DNA from: Streptococcus urinalis 2285-97
Lineage (GTDB): Bacteria > Bacillota > Bacilli > Lactobacillales > Streptococcaceae
Reading direction: 5' to 3'
NCBI RefSeq assembly: GCF_000188055.2
Contig: NZ_AEUZ02000001.1
Span: forward strand, 510,001 to 574,000
DNA: 64,000 bases
A model generated the notes under the pieces. The model ran no database searches, had not been told where the DNA came from, and saw only the letters and a list, made by a program, of their open reading frames with translations. How positions within the stretch are numbered: position 1 is the first letter of the stretch; each line of letters starts with the position of its first letter. The translations under genes and the position numbers were made by a program. Shown here piece by piece: positions 37,744 to 46,836 of the stretch.

Positions 37744-37775
37744 AATAGAGTTAGCGTATGCTAATTCTATTTTTG
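37744..37775 (+). terminator. Terminator after the ABC exporter remnant
   Basis: AATAGAGTTAGC-GTAT-GCTAATTCTATT forms a stem with one G-U pair, followed by T. Confidence 0.8.
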
Positions 37776-37829
37776 TATTGTGTTATAATGTTAGAAAATA
37801 TCATTTTTGATTTTGTTTTAGGAGATTAA

Positions 37830-40163
37830 ATGTTAGAACTTGTTAATGTAAAAAAATTTTACCAAGCTGGTGAGACTGAAATTAGAGCACTTGATAGTGT
37901 TTCAATTCGTTTTCGTCAAAATGAATTTGTAGCCATTTTAGGTCCTTCAGGATCAGGTAAAACAACTATGTTGAATGTAATTGGTGGCTTAGATACTTAT
38001 GATTCTGGAGATATGCTAATAAATGGGAAATCAACTAAAGATTTCAAAGAACAGGATTGGGATGCTTATCGAAATAATGCTATTGGCTTTGTTTTCCAAA
38101 GTTATAACTTAATTGGACACCTTGATATACTAACCAATGTTGAAATGGGAATGACATTATCAGGCGTTGATAAAAAAGTAAAAAAACAAAAAGCTGAAAA
38201 AGCCTTAGAAAGAGTTGGTTTAAAAGCTCATATTCATAAAAAACCAAGTCAGCTCTCTGGTGGGCAGATGCAAAGAGTTGCTATTGCAAGAGCAATTGCT
38301 AATGATCCTGAAATTCTCTTGTGTGATGAACCAACTGGTGCATTAGACTCAGAAACAAGTTTACAGATTATGGAACTGATCAAGGAACTTTCAAACGAAA
38401 AATTGCTTATTATGGTAACACATAATGCCGAGCTGGCTCATCAGTATGCTAATCGAATCGTTTCATTTGAAGATGGGAAAATCTTTGATGATACAATGCC
38501 ATTTGTAAATGACCACTATCAGAATGGCTTTGATTTAGTAAAAACGCATATGAGCTTTTGGACAGCACTTAAATTATCTTTTAATAATATTCGGACTAAG
38601 AAGTTTAGAACATTTTTAACAGCTTTTGCTTCAAGTATTGGCATCATCAGTATAGGGATAGTACTAGCTTTATCGAATGGCTTTCAAAAGCAAATTAAAG
38701 AGAGCCAAACCAAAACAATGTCCCAATTTCCGATTACGATTGCTCCTTTAGCAACTAATTATTCAGCTTCAATTCAAAGTAGACAAAAACCAACATTTTC
38801 AAATAAAAAAGTATTGCTTCCTGAAAAGAGTTCGGATGAAAAAGTGCAGCATACGAATGTTATCACTCAGAAATATGTTGATTATATTGAAAATATCAAT
38901 CCTAATTACAGTAACAATATTAGCTTTTCAAGATCAACTCAGTTAAATTTAGTTCGTAAAAAAGGTAATGATATCATACCAGTGACATTTTCAAATCAAG
39001 ATACTAATTCAACATCTACTTCAACAGAGAGTCAGAGAGCTTCTATGACAGGTATAGGTGTATCAACTTTCCCAATTGCGCTAGATAAATCTAAAACCAA
39101 TTTTTTGAAAGATAATTATAAACTTTTATCAGGTTCCTTTCCAAATAAATCAACTGATGTAGTAGTGGTCTTAGATGGAAACAATGAGACTAATATTCAT
39201 GCCCTTGAAAATCTTGGATTTGACGTCAAAGAAGGAAAAGCAGTTGATTTTTCAAAATTTGTAGGTACAGAAATACAAGCTATTTCGAACAATGATTATT
39301 ATAAAAAACTACCTACTGGGACCTATATTCCAACGACTTCCTATAAGCAACTTTGGAACAAAACGGATAATGAATCATTGAAAATTGTAGGGATTATCAG
39401 AGTTAAAAAAAATGCATCTATGGATCTATTGGCTCCAGGTATAGCATATAGTGATTTATTTGTTCAAAATATGATTGCCAAAAATAAGGTATCTCAAATT
39501 GTAAAAGATCAAAAATCAAGTAAAACAAATATCTTAACTGGTGCAAATTTAAAAGCATCAGAAAAGACTCAACTTATTTCATATTTAGGAGGATCTTTGC
39601 TACCTTCTAATATAATGATTTATCCAAATAGTTTTAAAACAAAAGAAAAAGTATTAGACTATTTGGATAACTATAATAAAGGTAAAACTAATAACGAAAA
39701 AATAGTATATACTGATCTTGCAAGTACGATGACTTCTCTAACAGGAGGAATTATGGATGCTATAACTTATGTGTTGATTGCTTTTGCAGCAATTTCACTC
39801 ATTACAAGTATGATAATGATTGCAATCATTATCTACACATCTGTGTTAGAAAGGACAAAAGAAATTGGTGTTTTAAAAGCTTTAGGTGCCAGAAAGAAAG
39901 ATGTTACTAGAGTTTTTGATGCTGAAACATTTTTATTAGGTCTTGGTTCAGGCATACTAGGTATTGGAATTGCCTGGTTAAGCACATTTCCTATAAATCA
40001 CATATTGTATAAAATGACAGAATTAAAAAATGTATCGCAATTAAACCCAATTCACGCCATCATTTTAATTGCTATTTCCACTATTTTAACAATGCTAGGT
40101 GGGCATATCCCAGCTAAGATGGCTGCAAAAAAAGATGCTGCCACAGCATTGAGAGCAGATTAG
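37830..40163 (+). CDS. ABC transporter, fused ATPase and FtsX-like permease (MacB-type)
   Basis: 777 aa. Residues 1-225 form a LolD/MacB-type ATPase (Walker A GPSGSGKTT, signature LSGGQMQRVAIARA, Walker B ILLCDEPTGALDSE). Then come a membrane helix at about 260, a large extracellular domain (about 285-640) and three helices in the C-terminal FtsX domain (ITYVLIAFAAISLITSMIMI, RTKEIGVLKALGARKKDV). This layout occurs in exporters of peptides or lipoproteins; the substrate is unknown. An extended -10 TGTTATAAT at 37781-37789 is its likely promoter. Confidence 0.88.
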   Translation: MLELVNVKKFYQAGETEIRALDSVSIRFRQNEFVAILGPSGSGKTTMLNVIGGLDTYDSGDMLINGKSTKDFKEQDWDAYRNNAIGFVFQSYNLIGHLDILTNVEMGMTLSGVDKKVKKQKAEKALERVGLKAHIHKKPSQLSGGQMQRVAIARAIANDPEILLCDEPTGALDSETSLQIMELIKELSNEKLLIMVTHNAELAHQYANRIVSFEDGKIFDDTMPFVNDHYQNGFDLVKTHMSFWTALKLSFNNIRTKKFRTFLTAFASSIGIISIGIVLALSNGFQKQIKESQTKTMSQFPITIAPLATNYSASIQSRQKPTFSNKKVLLPEKSSDEKVQHTNVITQKYVDYIENINPNYSNNISFSRSTQLNLVRKKGNDIIPVTFSNQDTNSTSTSTESQRASMTGIGVSTFPIALDKSKTNFLKDNYKLLSGSFPNKSTDVVVVLDGNNETNIHALENLGFDVKEGKAVDFSKFVGTEIQAISNNDYYKKLPTGTYIPTTSYKQLWNKTDNESLKIVGIIRVKKNASMDLLAPGIAYSDLFVQNMIAKNKVSQIVKDQKSSKTNILTGANLKASEKTQLISYLGGSLLPSNIMIYPNSFKTKEKVLDYLDNYNKGKTNNEKIVYTDLASTMTSLTGGIMDAITYVLIAFAAISLITSMIMIAIIIYTSVLERTKEIGVLKALGARKKDVTRVFDAETFLLGLGSGILGIGIAWLSTFPINHILYKMTELKNVSQLNPIHAIILIAISTILTMLGGHIPAKMAAKKDAATALRAD

Positions 40164-40189
40164 GAGACTAAAGATAGTCTCTTTTTTGA
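40162..40189 (+). terminator. Terminator after the MacB-type gene
   Basis: AGGAGACTA-AAGA-TAGTCTCTTTTTT forms a stem followed by six T. Confidence 0.85.
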
Positions 40190-40216
40190 TTTTTTAGAGA
40201 CACTTCTTATTTCGAA

Positions 40217-40699
40217 TTACTGTAAATAGCTTTGAAAGAGTTGAAAAATGAGATAAGCAATTGTTAAGAAGGGAATAAATGGAAGTTCCTTCTTCTTTTG
40301 TATCCCAAAATAAACTAACCCTAAAAAAGAAGCAATTTGAATCGGCCATAATAATACATTGAGTGAATGATTGAAAGAAAAAAGTGATAAAAATAAGAAG
40401 TCACCACTGCCAATATGGAGTGATTTTAGGTGACATAATAATCCTAAGAGAAGTAAAATGATATTGAGGCTATTTATAGGATATAGAAATGCCAAAATTA
40501 AATATGCTATTAGCCACAAAGAAATAGGATAGGAATGGTATTTAATATCAAAAATACTTAGAAGAAAACCATAGAATAAAAGCAACTCTTTTGCAAGTGG
40601 AAATAAACCAGAACAAAAATGAAGAAAGCAGAATAATAAAGCAAATGATATGATTTTTAGGGACTTAAGATAATAAAAATAATTAACGAAAGACTTCAT
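40217..40699 (-). CDS. Type IV prepilin peptidase (A24), N-terminally truncated
   Basis: 160 aa with several hydrophobic helices. Both catalytic Asp regions are present (IFDIKYHSYP and HIGSGDFLFL). Streptococcal ComC/CilC peptidases are about 220 aa and start with a membrane helix and a CxxC-containing methyltransferase domain. That first 50-60 residues is missing here, and upstream sequence shows no trace of CxxC motifs. No ribosome site precedes ATG 40699. It would process pseudopilins for DNA uptake. It may be a non-functional relic or a peptidase-only form. Confidence 0.7.
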   Translation of the reverse strand: MKSFVNYFYYLKSLKIISFALLFCFLHFCSGLFPLAKELLLFYGFLLSIFDIKYHSYPISLWLIAYLILAFLYPINSLNIILLLLGLLCHLKSLHIGSGDFLFLSLFSFNHSLNVLLWPIQIASFLGLVYFGIQKKKELPFIPFLTIAYLIFQLFQSYLQ

Positions 40700-40771
40700 A
40701 ACTATTTATTCGTAATAAGAGATTAAAAACTTGAAATTATGATTTTAAAAGAGTAAAATAAAATTAAATAA

Positions 40772-40786
40772 TAAGAATGATTCTAA
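40772..40786 (+). promoter_or_regulatory. PerR/Fur-type box upstream of dpr
   Basis: TAAGAATGATTCTAA is a near-perfect 15-base palindrome fitting the per box consensus and lying about 50 bp before dpr, which is PerR-regulated in streptococci by family knowledge. Confidence 0.75.
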
Positions 40787-40833
40787 TTAAGAATATTTTA
40801 TTATGACGTTTTAAGGTTGAAAGGAGATAAAAA

Positions 40834-41364
40834 ATGACAGATACATTAGTTGAAAGCATTTATGCAACAATTACACATAAACTTCCCAAAAAATCAAATA
40901 GTTCAAATGAAAAAACAAAAGCAGTATTAAATCAAGCTGTTGCTGATTTATCAAAAGCCGCTTCAATTGTCCATCAAACACATTGGTATATGCGAGGACC
41001 TGGTTTCTTATACTTACATCCACAAATGGATGACTATATGGATTCCTTAAATGAACATTTGGACGTTATAAGTGAACGTTTAATTACCATTGGAGGTCAA
41101 CCTTATTCTACTTTGAAAGAATTTGATGAACAATCTAAATTGAAAGAAGAAAAAGGTAGTTATGACGTTTCAATGTCTGATCGTTTAACAAAATTAGTTG
41201 AAGTATATCGCTACCTTTCAAGTCTTTACCAAGTTGGTTTAGATGTGACTGCTGAAGAAAATGATGATGTTACTAACGATATCTTTGTTGCAGCAAAAAC
41301 AGAAGCAGACAAAACAGTGTGGATGTTGCAAGGAGAATTAGGAAATTCATCAGAACTTAATTAA
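40834..41364 (+). CDS. dpr: Dps-like peroxide resistance protein Dpr
   Basis: 176 aa ferritin-like protein. The ferroxidase region [38 protein letters not shown] carries the His, Asp and Glu residues of Dps ferroxidase sites. It assembles a dodecamer that stores iron and prevents Fenton chemistry. AAAGGAG precedes ATG. A PerR-type box lies upstream and a terminator downstream. Confidence 0.95.
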   Translation: MTDTLVESIYATITHKLPKKSNSSNEKTKAVLNQAVADLSKAASIVHQTHWYMRGPGFLYLHPQMDDYMDSLNEHLDVISERLITIGGQPYSTLKEFDEQSKLKEEKGSYDVSMSDRLTKLVEVYRYLSSLYQVGLDVTAEENDDVTNDIFVAAKTEADKTVWMLQGELGNSSELN

Positions 41365-41365
41365 T

Positions 41366-41397
41366 AAAAAAAGACTAACAATTGTTAGTCTTTTTTT
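41366..41397 (+). terminator. Terminator after dpr
   Basis: AAAAAAAGACTAACA-AT-TGTTAGTCTTTTTTT is a perfect stem with T run. Confidence 0.95.
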
Positions 41398-41399
41398 AT

Positions 41400-41450
41400 G
41401 GAAACCGATTGCACAGATTTCTTGAAAATTAAATGGTTTTCTGATAAAAT
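41400..41450 (+). promoter_or_regulatory. yqgQ-glcK promoter with cre-like site
   Basis: GGAAACCGATTGCA (41400-41413) fits the cre consensus except for its first base. TTGAAA (41422-41427), a 17-bp spacer and TGATAAAAT (extended -10, ending 41450) form a strong promoter. The start codon at 41459 is only eight bases after the -10, so the message is leaderless or nearly so. Confidence 0.6.
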
Positions 41451-41458
41451 CTTTTTAT

Positions 41459-41674
41459 ATGAAAACACTATTTGATGTTCAACAATTATTAAAAAACTTC
41501 GGTATTTTTGTATATATAGGAAAGCGACTTTATGATATTGAAGTTATGAAAATTGAGTTAAAAAAATTATATGATAATGAGCTTATTTCGAAGGATGATT
41601 ATTTAAAAGCAGAATTAATTTTAAGACAAGAACATCGTATAGAATTGGAAAAAGAAGGACGTAGTCATGGCTAA
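41459..41674 (+). CDS. yqgQ: YqgQ family protein (DUF910)
   Basis: 71 aa. MKTLFDVQQLLKNFGIFVYIGKRLYDIEVM matches the YqgQ family at its usual start. It is a small three-helix protein of unknown function, regularly upstream of glucokinase in streptococci. There is no ribosome site, and the promoter is so close that the mRNA is probably leaderless. It overlaps glcK by eight bases. Confidence 0.88.
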   Translation: MKTLFDVQQLLKNFGIFVYIGKRLYDIEVMKIELKKLYDNELISKDDYLKAELILRQEHRIELEKEGRSHG

Positions 41675-42635
41675 AAAATTACTTGGAATCGATTTAGGTG
41701 GAACAACTGTTAAATTTGGAATTTTAACTCAAGAGGGTGAAGTACAAGAAAAATGGGCTATCGAAACCAATATCCTTGAAAATGGGAAACACATTGTTCC
41801 AGATATCATTGCTTCCATTAAACATCGTTTAGAACTTTATGGTCTTTCTAAAGAAGATTTTATTGGAATGGGAATGGGATCTCCTGGAGCTGTAGACCGT
41901 GAAAAAAATACGGTAACGGGTGCATTTAATTTAAACTGGAAAGACACACAAGAAGTAGGCTCCCTTATCGAAAAAGAACTGGGTATTCCATTTGCTATTG
42001 ATAATGACGCTAATGTGGCAGCACTCGGTGAGAGATGGGTCGGTGCTGGTGAAAATAATCCAGATGTTGTCTTTATGACATTAGGTACAGGTGTTGGTGG
42101 CGGTATTATCGCTGATGGAAACCTTATTCATGGTTTTGGTGGTGCAGCTGGTGAAATTGGGCACATGATTGTTGAGCCTGAAAATGGTTTTGCGTGTACT
42201 TGTGGAAATAATGGCTGTTTAGAAACTGTCGCCTCAGCAACAGGTGTCGTCAAGGTTGCTAGACTCTTAGCTGAAGAATATGAAGGAAACTCACATATAA
42301 AGGCAGCAATTGATAATGGTGAATCTGTAACAAGTAAAGATATCTTTGTTGCTGCAGAATCAGGTGATCAATTTGCAGACTCTGTCGTTGAAAAAGTAGG
42401 AAACTATTTAGGTTTGGCATCTGCAAATATTTCAAATATTTTAAATCCAGATTCAGTTGTTGTTGGTGGTGGTGTGTCAGCCGCGGGTGAATTTTTAAGA
42501 GAGCGTATTGAAAAGTACTTTATGACTTATACATTTCCACAAGTTAGAAAAACGACTAAAATTAAAATTGCTGAGTTAGGAAATGATGCAGGTATTATTG
42601 GTGCTGCAAGCTTAGCTTCGCAATTTGCTAGATAA
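41667..42635 (+). CDS. glcK: Glucokinase, ROK family
   Basis: 322 aa. The ATP-binding motif LGIDLGGTTVKFGIL is at the N terminus. The catalytic Asp is in IDNDANVAALGE. The ROK zinc motif CTCGNNGCLE follows, with His in GEIGHM. It phosphorylates glucose released from sugars taken up by non-PTS routes. It is co-transcribed and overlapping with yqgQ, followed after 12 bases by a rhodanese gene. Confidence 0.95.
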   Translation: MAKKLLGIDLGGTTVKFGILTQEGEVQEKWAIETNILENGKHIVPDIIASIKHRLELYGLSKEDFIGMGMGSPGAVDREKNTVTGAFNLNWKDTQEVGSLIEKELGIPFAIDNDANVAALGERWVGAGENNPDVVFMTLGTGVGGGIIADGNLIHGFGGAAGEIGHMIVEPENGFACTCGNNGCLETVASATGVVKVARLLAEEYEGNSHIKAAIDNGESVTSKDIFVAAESGDQFADSVVEKVGNYLGLASANISNILNPDSVVVGGGVSAAGEFLRERIEKYFMTYTFPQVRKTTKIKIAELGNDAGIIGAASLASQFAR

Positions 42636-42647
42636 GAAGGTGTAACA

Positions 42648-43034
42648 ATGTCAGTTGGAGTTATTATTTTATGGATTATCTTACTTGGTATAATTGCTTA
42701 TTTTGCTTGGAATTATTATTCTTTGAGAAAAACAGCAAACTTTATTGATAATGATGAATTTAAACATTTAGCAAAATCTGGACAAGTCATTGATGTTAGA
42801 GAACCTAGTTCTTTCCAAAATAAACACATTCTAGGTGCTAGAAACTTTCCACCTGCACAATTCAAAGCATCACTAACGGCTTTGCGAAAGGATAAACCAG
42901 TACTTCTTTATGATAATCTTAGAGGTCAAAATATTGCGAGATCAATCAGAATCTTAAAAAAAGAAGGCTTTAAGTCTATTTACGTTTTACAAGATGGCTT
43001 AGATCATTGGAATGGTAAAATCAAAGAAAAATAA
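42648..43034 (+). CDS. Membrane-anchored rhodanese-like protein
   Basis: 128 aa. An N-terminal membrane helix (VIILWIILLGIIAYFAWNYY) precedes a rhodanese domain (GQVIDVREPSSFQNKHILGARNFP ... GLDHWNGKIK). The active-site Cys is absent: the loop reads LLYDNLRGQNIA, with Asp in its place, so sulfurtransferase activity is unlikely and a binding role is more probable. This form is common downstream of glcK in streptococci. Confidence 0.87.
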   Translation: MSVGVIILWIILLGIIAYFAWNYYSLRKTANFIDNDEFKHLAKSGQVIDVREPSSFQNKHILGARNFPPAQFKASLTALRKDKPVLLYDNLRGQNIARSIRILKKEGFKSIYVLQDGLDHWNGKIKEK

Positions 43035-43060
43035 GAGACATACCTAAGTCTCTTTTTTTA
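43034..43060 (+). terminator. Terminator after the rhodanese gene
   Basis: AGAGACATACCTAAGTCTCTTTTTTT: stem AGAGAC/GTCTCT with T run. Confidence 0.8.
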
Positions 43061-43170
43061 TATTGAGAGTTTGTAAATAGCTGAAAACATTTACAATGTG
43101 TGAAATTCTGATTTTTAATCTTTTTTGTGATATACTTGTTTAGTTAAAATATAATATTATAGAGGAAATC

Positions 43171-45012
43171 ATGACTAATTTAAGAGAAGATATCCGTAAC
43201 GTCGCTATCATTGCCCACGTTGACCACGGAAAAACAACACTCGTTGATGAGTTATTAAAACAATCACACACACTTGATGAACGCAAAGAGCTTCAAGAAA
43301 GAGCGATGGATTCAAATGACCTTGAAAAAGAACGCGGAATTACAATCCTAGCAAAAAACACTGCTGTTGCCTATAATGATGTACGTATCAATATTATGGA
43401 TACACCAGGTCACGCGGACTTTGGTGGAGAAGTTGAACGTATCATGAAAATGGTAGATGGGGTTGTTTTAGTTGTTGATGCTTATGAAGGTACAATGCCA
43501 CAAACTCGTTTTGTGTTGAAAAAAGCGCTAGAACAAAATTTAACTCCAATTGTTGTTGTTAACAAAATTGATAAGCCATCTGCACGTCCACAAGAAGTTG
43601 TTGATGAAGTTCTAGAGCTATTCATTGAGTTAGGTGCAGATGATGATCAACTAGAATTTCCGGTTGTTTACGCGTCAGCTATTAACGGAACTTCTTCATT
43701 ATCAGATGATCCTGCTGATCAAGAAAAAACAATGGCGCCTATTTTTGATACAATCATCGATCACATCCCAGCACCAGTAGATAATTCAGATGAACCATTA
43801 CAATTCCAAGTGTCATTACTTGATTATAATGACTTTGTTGGACGTATCGGTATTGGTCGTGTATTCCGCGGTTCTGTAAAAGTTGGTGACCAAGTTACTC
43901 TTTCAAAACTAGATGGCACAACTAAAAACTTCCGTGTAACAAAATTATTTGGTTTCTTTGGATTAGAACGTCGTGAAATCCAAGAAGCAAAAGCTGGAGA
44001 TTTGATTGCTGTTTCAGGAATGGAAGATATCTTCGTCGGTGAAACAGTGACACCTACTGATGCGATTGAGCCATTACCAATTTTACGAATTGATGAACCA
44101 ACACTTCAAATGACATTCTTAGCAAATAACTCACCTTTTGCTGGACGTGAAGGAAAACATGTGACTTCTCGTAAGGTTGAAGAAAGACTACTTGCTGAGT
44201 TACAAACTGACGTTTCTTTACGTGTTGATCCTACTGATTCTCCTGATAAATGGATTGTTTCAGGACGTGGTGAACTTCATTTATCTATTCTAATTGAAAC
44301 AATGCGTCGTGAAGGATATGAACTTCAAGTATCAAAACCAGAAGTAATTATCAAAGAAGTTGATGGTGTTAAATGTGAACCTTTTGAACGTGTTCAAATT
44401 GATACTCCAGAAGAATATCAAGGGTCAATAATCCAAGCACTTTCTGAACGTAAAGGTGATATGTTGGATATGCAAATGGTAGGAAATGGCCAAACACGTT
44501 TAATCTTTATGGTACCTGCGCGTGGATTAATTGGATTCTCAACTGAATTTTTATCAATGACTCGTGGATATGGTATTATGAATCATACCTTTGACCAATA
44601 CATGCCATATGTAAATGCTGAAATTGGTGGTCGTCATCGTGGAGCGCTTGTATCCATCGATACAGGTAAAGCTACGACTTATTCAATCATGCGTATTGAA
44701 GAACGTGGAACTATCTTTGTAAATCCAGGGACAGAAGTTTATGAAGGCATGATTGTTGGTGAAAATGCACGTGAAAATGATTTAGGAGTAAATATTACAA
44801 CTGCTAAACAAATGACCAACGTTCGTTCTGCAACTAAAGACCAAACTGCTGTTATCAAAACACCACGTATCTTAACACTTGAAGAATCTATAGAGTTTCT
44901 TGACTACGACGAATATATGGAAATCACACCAGAATCAATTCGTTTACGTAAACAAATTCTAAATAAAGCTGAACGTGAAAAAGCACGTAAGAAGAAAAAA
45001 TCGGCAGAATAA
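43171..45012 (+). CDS. typA: GTP-binding protein TypA/BipA
   Basis: 613 aa translational GTPase. G1 is AHVDHGKTT, G2 region RGITI, G3 DTPGH, and G4 NKID. EF-G-like domains and the BipA C-terminal domain follow, ending in a Lys-rich tail. It acts on ribosome assembly and stress adaptation by family knowledge. The promoter is probably TGTGATATACT near 43125. It is followed by a small membrane protein gene. Confidence 0.97.
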   Translation: MTNLREDIRNVAIIAHVDHGKTTLVDELLKQSHTLDERKELQERAMDSNDLEKERGITILAKNTAVAYNDVRINIMDTPGHADFGGEVERIMKMVDGVVLVVDAYEGTMPQTRFVLKKALEQNLTPIVVVNKIDKPSARPQEVVDEVLELFIELGADDDQLEFPVVYASAINGTSSLSDDPADQEKTMAPIFDTIIDHIPAPVDNSDEPLQFQVSLLDYNDFVGRIGIGRVFRGSVKVGDQVTLSKLDGTTKNFRVTKLFGFFGLERREIQEAKAGDLIAVSGMEDIFVGETVTPTDAIEPLPILRIDEPTLQMTFLANNSPFAGREGKHVTSRKVEERLLAELQTDVSLRVDPTDSPDKWIVSGRGELHLSILIETMRREGYELQVSKPEVIIKEVDGVKCEPFERVQIDTPEEYQGSIIQALSERKGDMLDMQMVGNGQTRLIFMVPARGLIGFSTEFLSMTRGYGIMNHTFDQYMPYVNAEIGGRHRGALVSIDTGKATTYSIMRIEERGTIFVNPGTEVYEGMIVGENARENDLGVNITTAKQMTNVRSATKDQTAVIKTPRILTLEESIEFLDYDEYMEITPESIRLRKQILNKAEREKARKKKKSAE

Positions 45013-45031
45013 GATAAGCTGAGGAAGTGCT

Positions 45032-45280
45032 ATGTTTTATCTCATTATAGCTATATTAATAGTGTCTTATTACTTTTTTTTGGCTCCTAAAACAGTTAGA
45101 AACACTTTAAATATGATTGGATTAGTAGCAATAGTTGCATTACTTATTGTACTTGCTGGGATGAGTTTTATTAAGCTAATTCAATCACCTCCAGAATTAT
45201 TCATTGGTTTAGCAATGATTGTACTAACTTATTTTGCTATCAAGGATATTTTAACCTTATCTGATAAAGACGAAAAATAA
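45032..45280 (+). CDS. DUF3165 family membrane protein
   Basis: 82 aa with three hydrophobic stretches (about 1-18, 26-45, 55-72). It matches the small streptococcal family DUF3165 often found between typA and murD. The function is unknown. AGGAAGTG precedes ATG. It is probably co-transcribed with typA and ends at a terminator. Confidence 0.8.
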   Translation: MFYLIIAILIVSYYFFLAPKTVRNTLNMIGLVAIVALLIVLAGMSFIKLIQSPPELFIGLAMIVLTYFAIKDILTLSDKDEK

Positions 45281-45306
45281 AGTAGACTTTAGTCTACTTT
45301 ATTTTT
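45281..45306 (+). terminator. Terminator before the division cluster
   Basis: AAAGTAGACT-TT-AGTCTACTTT is a perfect stem followed by A and T-rich tail. Confidence 0.85.
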
Positions 45307-45424
45307 AATGTGATATGATTGGCAATTGAAGATTCATGGAACTTAGATTAATATTTTCAAAATCTTGAAAAAGACCATAAATAAGGGTAGAATAGTTTAG
45401 GAACACGCAATGATAGGTGGCAAT

Positions 45425-46774
45425 ATGAAAACAATTAATACATTTGAAAATAAAAAAGTCTTAGTTTTAGGGCTAGCAAAATCTGGTCAAGCAGCAGCGC
45501 AACTGTTAGCAAAATTAGGAGCCATTGTTACGGTTAATGATGGAAAACCTTTTGAAGAAAATCCAACAGCACAAGCATTATTAGCAGAAGGTATTAAAGT
45601 TATCTGTGGCTCCCATCCAGTTGAGTTATTGGATGAAGATTTTGAACTAATGGTGAAAAATCCAGGAATTCCTTATAATAATGTTATGATAAAAAAAGCT
45701 ATTGAAAAAGGTATTCCAGTCATTACTGAGGTGGAGTTGGCTTATTTAATCTCTGAATCTCCAATTATTGGAATAACAGGATCAAACGGGAAAACAACTG
45801 TAACAACTATGATTTCAACTGTCTTAAATGCAGGTGGGCAATCAGCTCTTTTGGCAGGTAATATTGGCTTTCCAGCCTCACAAGTGGCACAAACGTCAAC
45901 CCAAAATGATACTTTGGTAATGGAACTTTCTTCCTTCCAATTAATGGGTGTATCACAATTTCATCCTCATATTGCAGTTATAACTAATTTAATGCCAACT
46001 CATATTGATTATCATGGTTCTTTTGAAGAATATGTCAAAGCAAAATGGCATATTCAAGATAAAATGACCGAAACTGATTACATTGTTTTGAATGCTGGAC
46101 AAACTATTTCTCATCAATTAGCCGAAAAAACCAAAGCACAAGTTCTTTACTTTTCATTAAACGAAAAAGTAAATGGTGCATACTTATATGATGGAAAACT
46201 TTTCTATCAAGATGACTATATCATGGATGCCAATCAAATTGGAGTACCTGGAAGTCATAATATAGAAAATGCTTTGGCAACCATTATTGTCGCAAAACTT
46301 CGTGGTATTGAAAATTCTTATATTAAAGAAGCCCTCATGACTTTTAGTGGGGTTAAACATCGTCTTCAATCACTAGGTCAAATTGAAGGTGTTTCTTTCT
46401 ATAATGATAGTAAGTCGACTAATATATTGGCTACTCAAAAAGCACTTTCTGGTTTTAACAGTAAAAACCTAATCTTAATTGCAGGTGGACTTGATAGGGG
46501 AAATGAATTTGATGAATTAGTCGATGATATCAAAGGTATTAAGTTAATGGTTATCATAGGTCAATCAGCACCTAAAATGATTAAAGCAGCTGAAAAAGCA
46601 CAGGTTAATTGGATTGAAGCTGAAGATGTAAAAGCTGCCACTTTGAAAGCATATCAACAAGCACAAGAAGGTGATACTATTCTTTTAAGTCCTGCCAATG
46701 CAAGTTGGGATATGTACAAAAATTTTGAAGTTCGTGGTGATGAGTTTATTGAAACCTTCGAAAATTTAAAGTAA
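45425..46774 (+). CDS. murD: UDP-N-acetylmuramoylalanine-D-glutamate ligase
   Basis: 449 aa from ATG 45425 (AGGTGG upstream; an earlier in-frame ATG at 45410 lacks a site). Mur ligase motifs are present: ATP loop [31 protein letters not shown], central [12 protein letters not shown], and FYNDSKSTN. It adds D-glutamate to UDP-MurNAc-L-Ala in peptidoglycan synthesis and is first in the division and wall cluster. Confidence 0.97.
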   Translation: MKTINTFENKKVLVLGLAKSGQAAAQLLAKLGAIVTVNDGKPFEENPTAQALLAEGIKVICGSHPVELLDEDFELMVKNPGIPYNNVMIKKAIEKGIPVITEVELAYLISESPIIGITGSNGKTTVTTMISTVLNAGGQSALLAGNIGFPASQVAQTSTQNDTLVMELSSFQLMGVSQFHPHIAVITNLMPTHIDYHGSFEEYVKAKWHIQDKMTETDYIVLNAGQTISHQLAEKTKAQVLYFSLNEKVNGAYLYDGKLFYQDDYIMDANQIGVPGSHNIENALATIIVAKLRGIENSYIKEALMTFSGVKHRLQSLGQIEGVSFYNDSKSTNILATQKALSGFNSKNLILIAGGLDRGNEFDELVDDIKGIKLMVIIGQSAPKMIKAAEKAQVNWIEAEDVKAATLKAYQQAQEGDTILLSPANASWDMYKNFEVRGDEFIETFENLK

Positions 46775-46806
46775 AAGAAAGGTAAAGAAGTCTAGTATCG
46801 ATTTTT

Positions 46807-46820
46807 AGTATTGCAATACT
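46807..46820 (+). promoter_or_regulatory. Palindrome in the murD-murG gap
   Basis: AGTATTGCAATACT is a perfect 14-base palindrome in the 62-base gap before murG. A good ribosome site (AAGAAAGG) lies just before it, too far from the murG start unless the stem folds. No T run follows, so it is not a standard terminator. Confidence 0.4.
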
Positions 46821-46836
46821 AGTATTCATAAAAATA

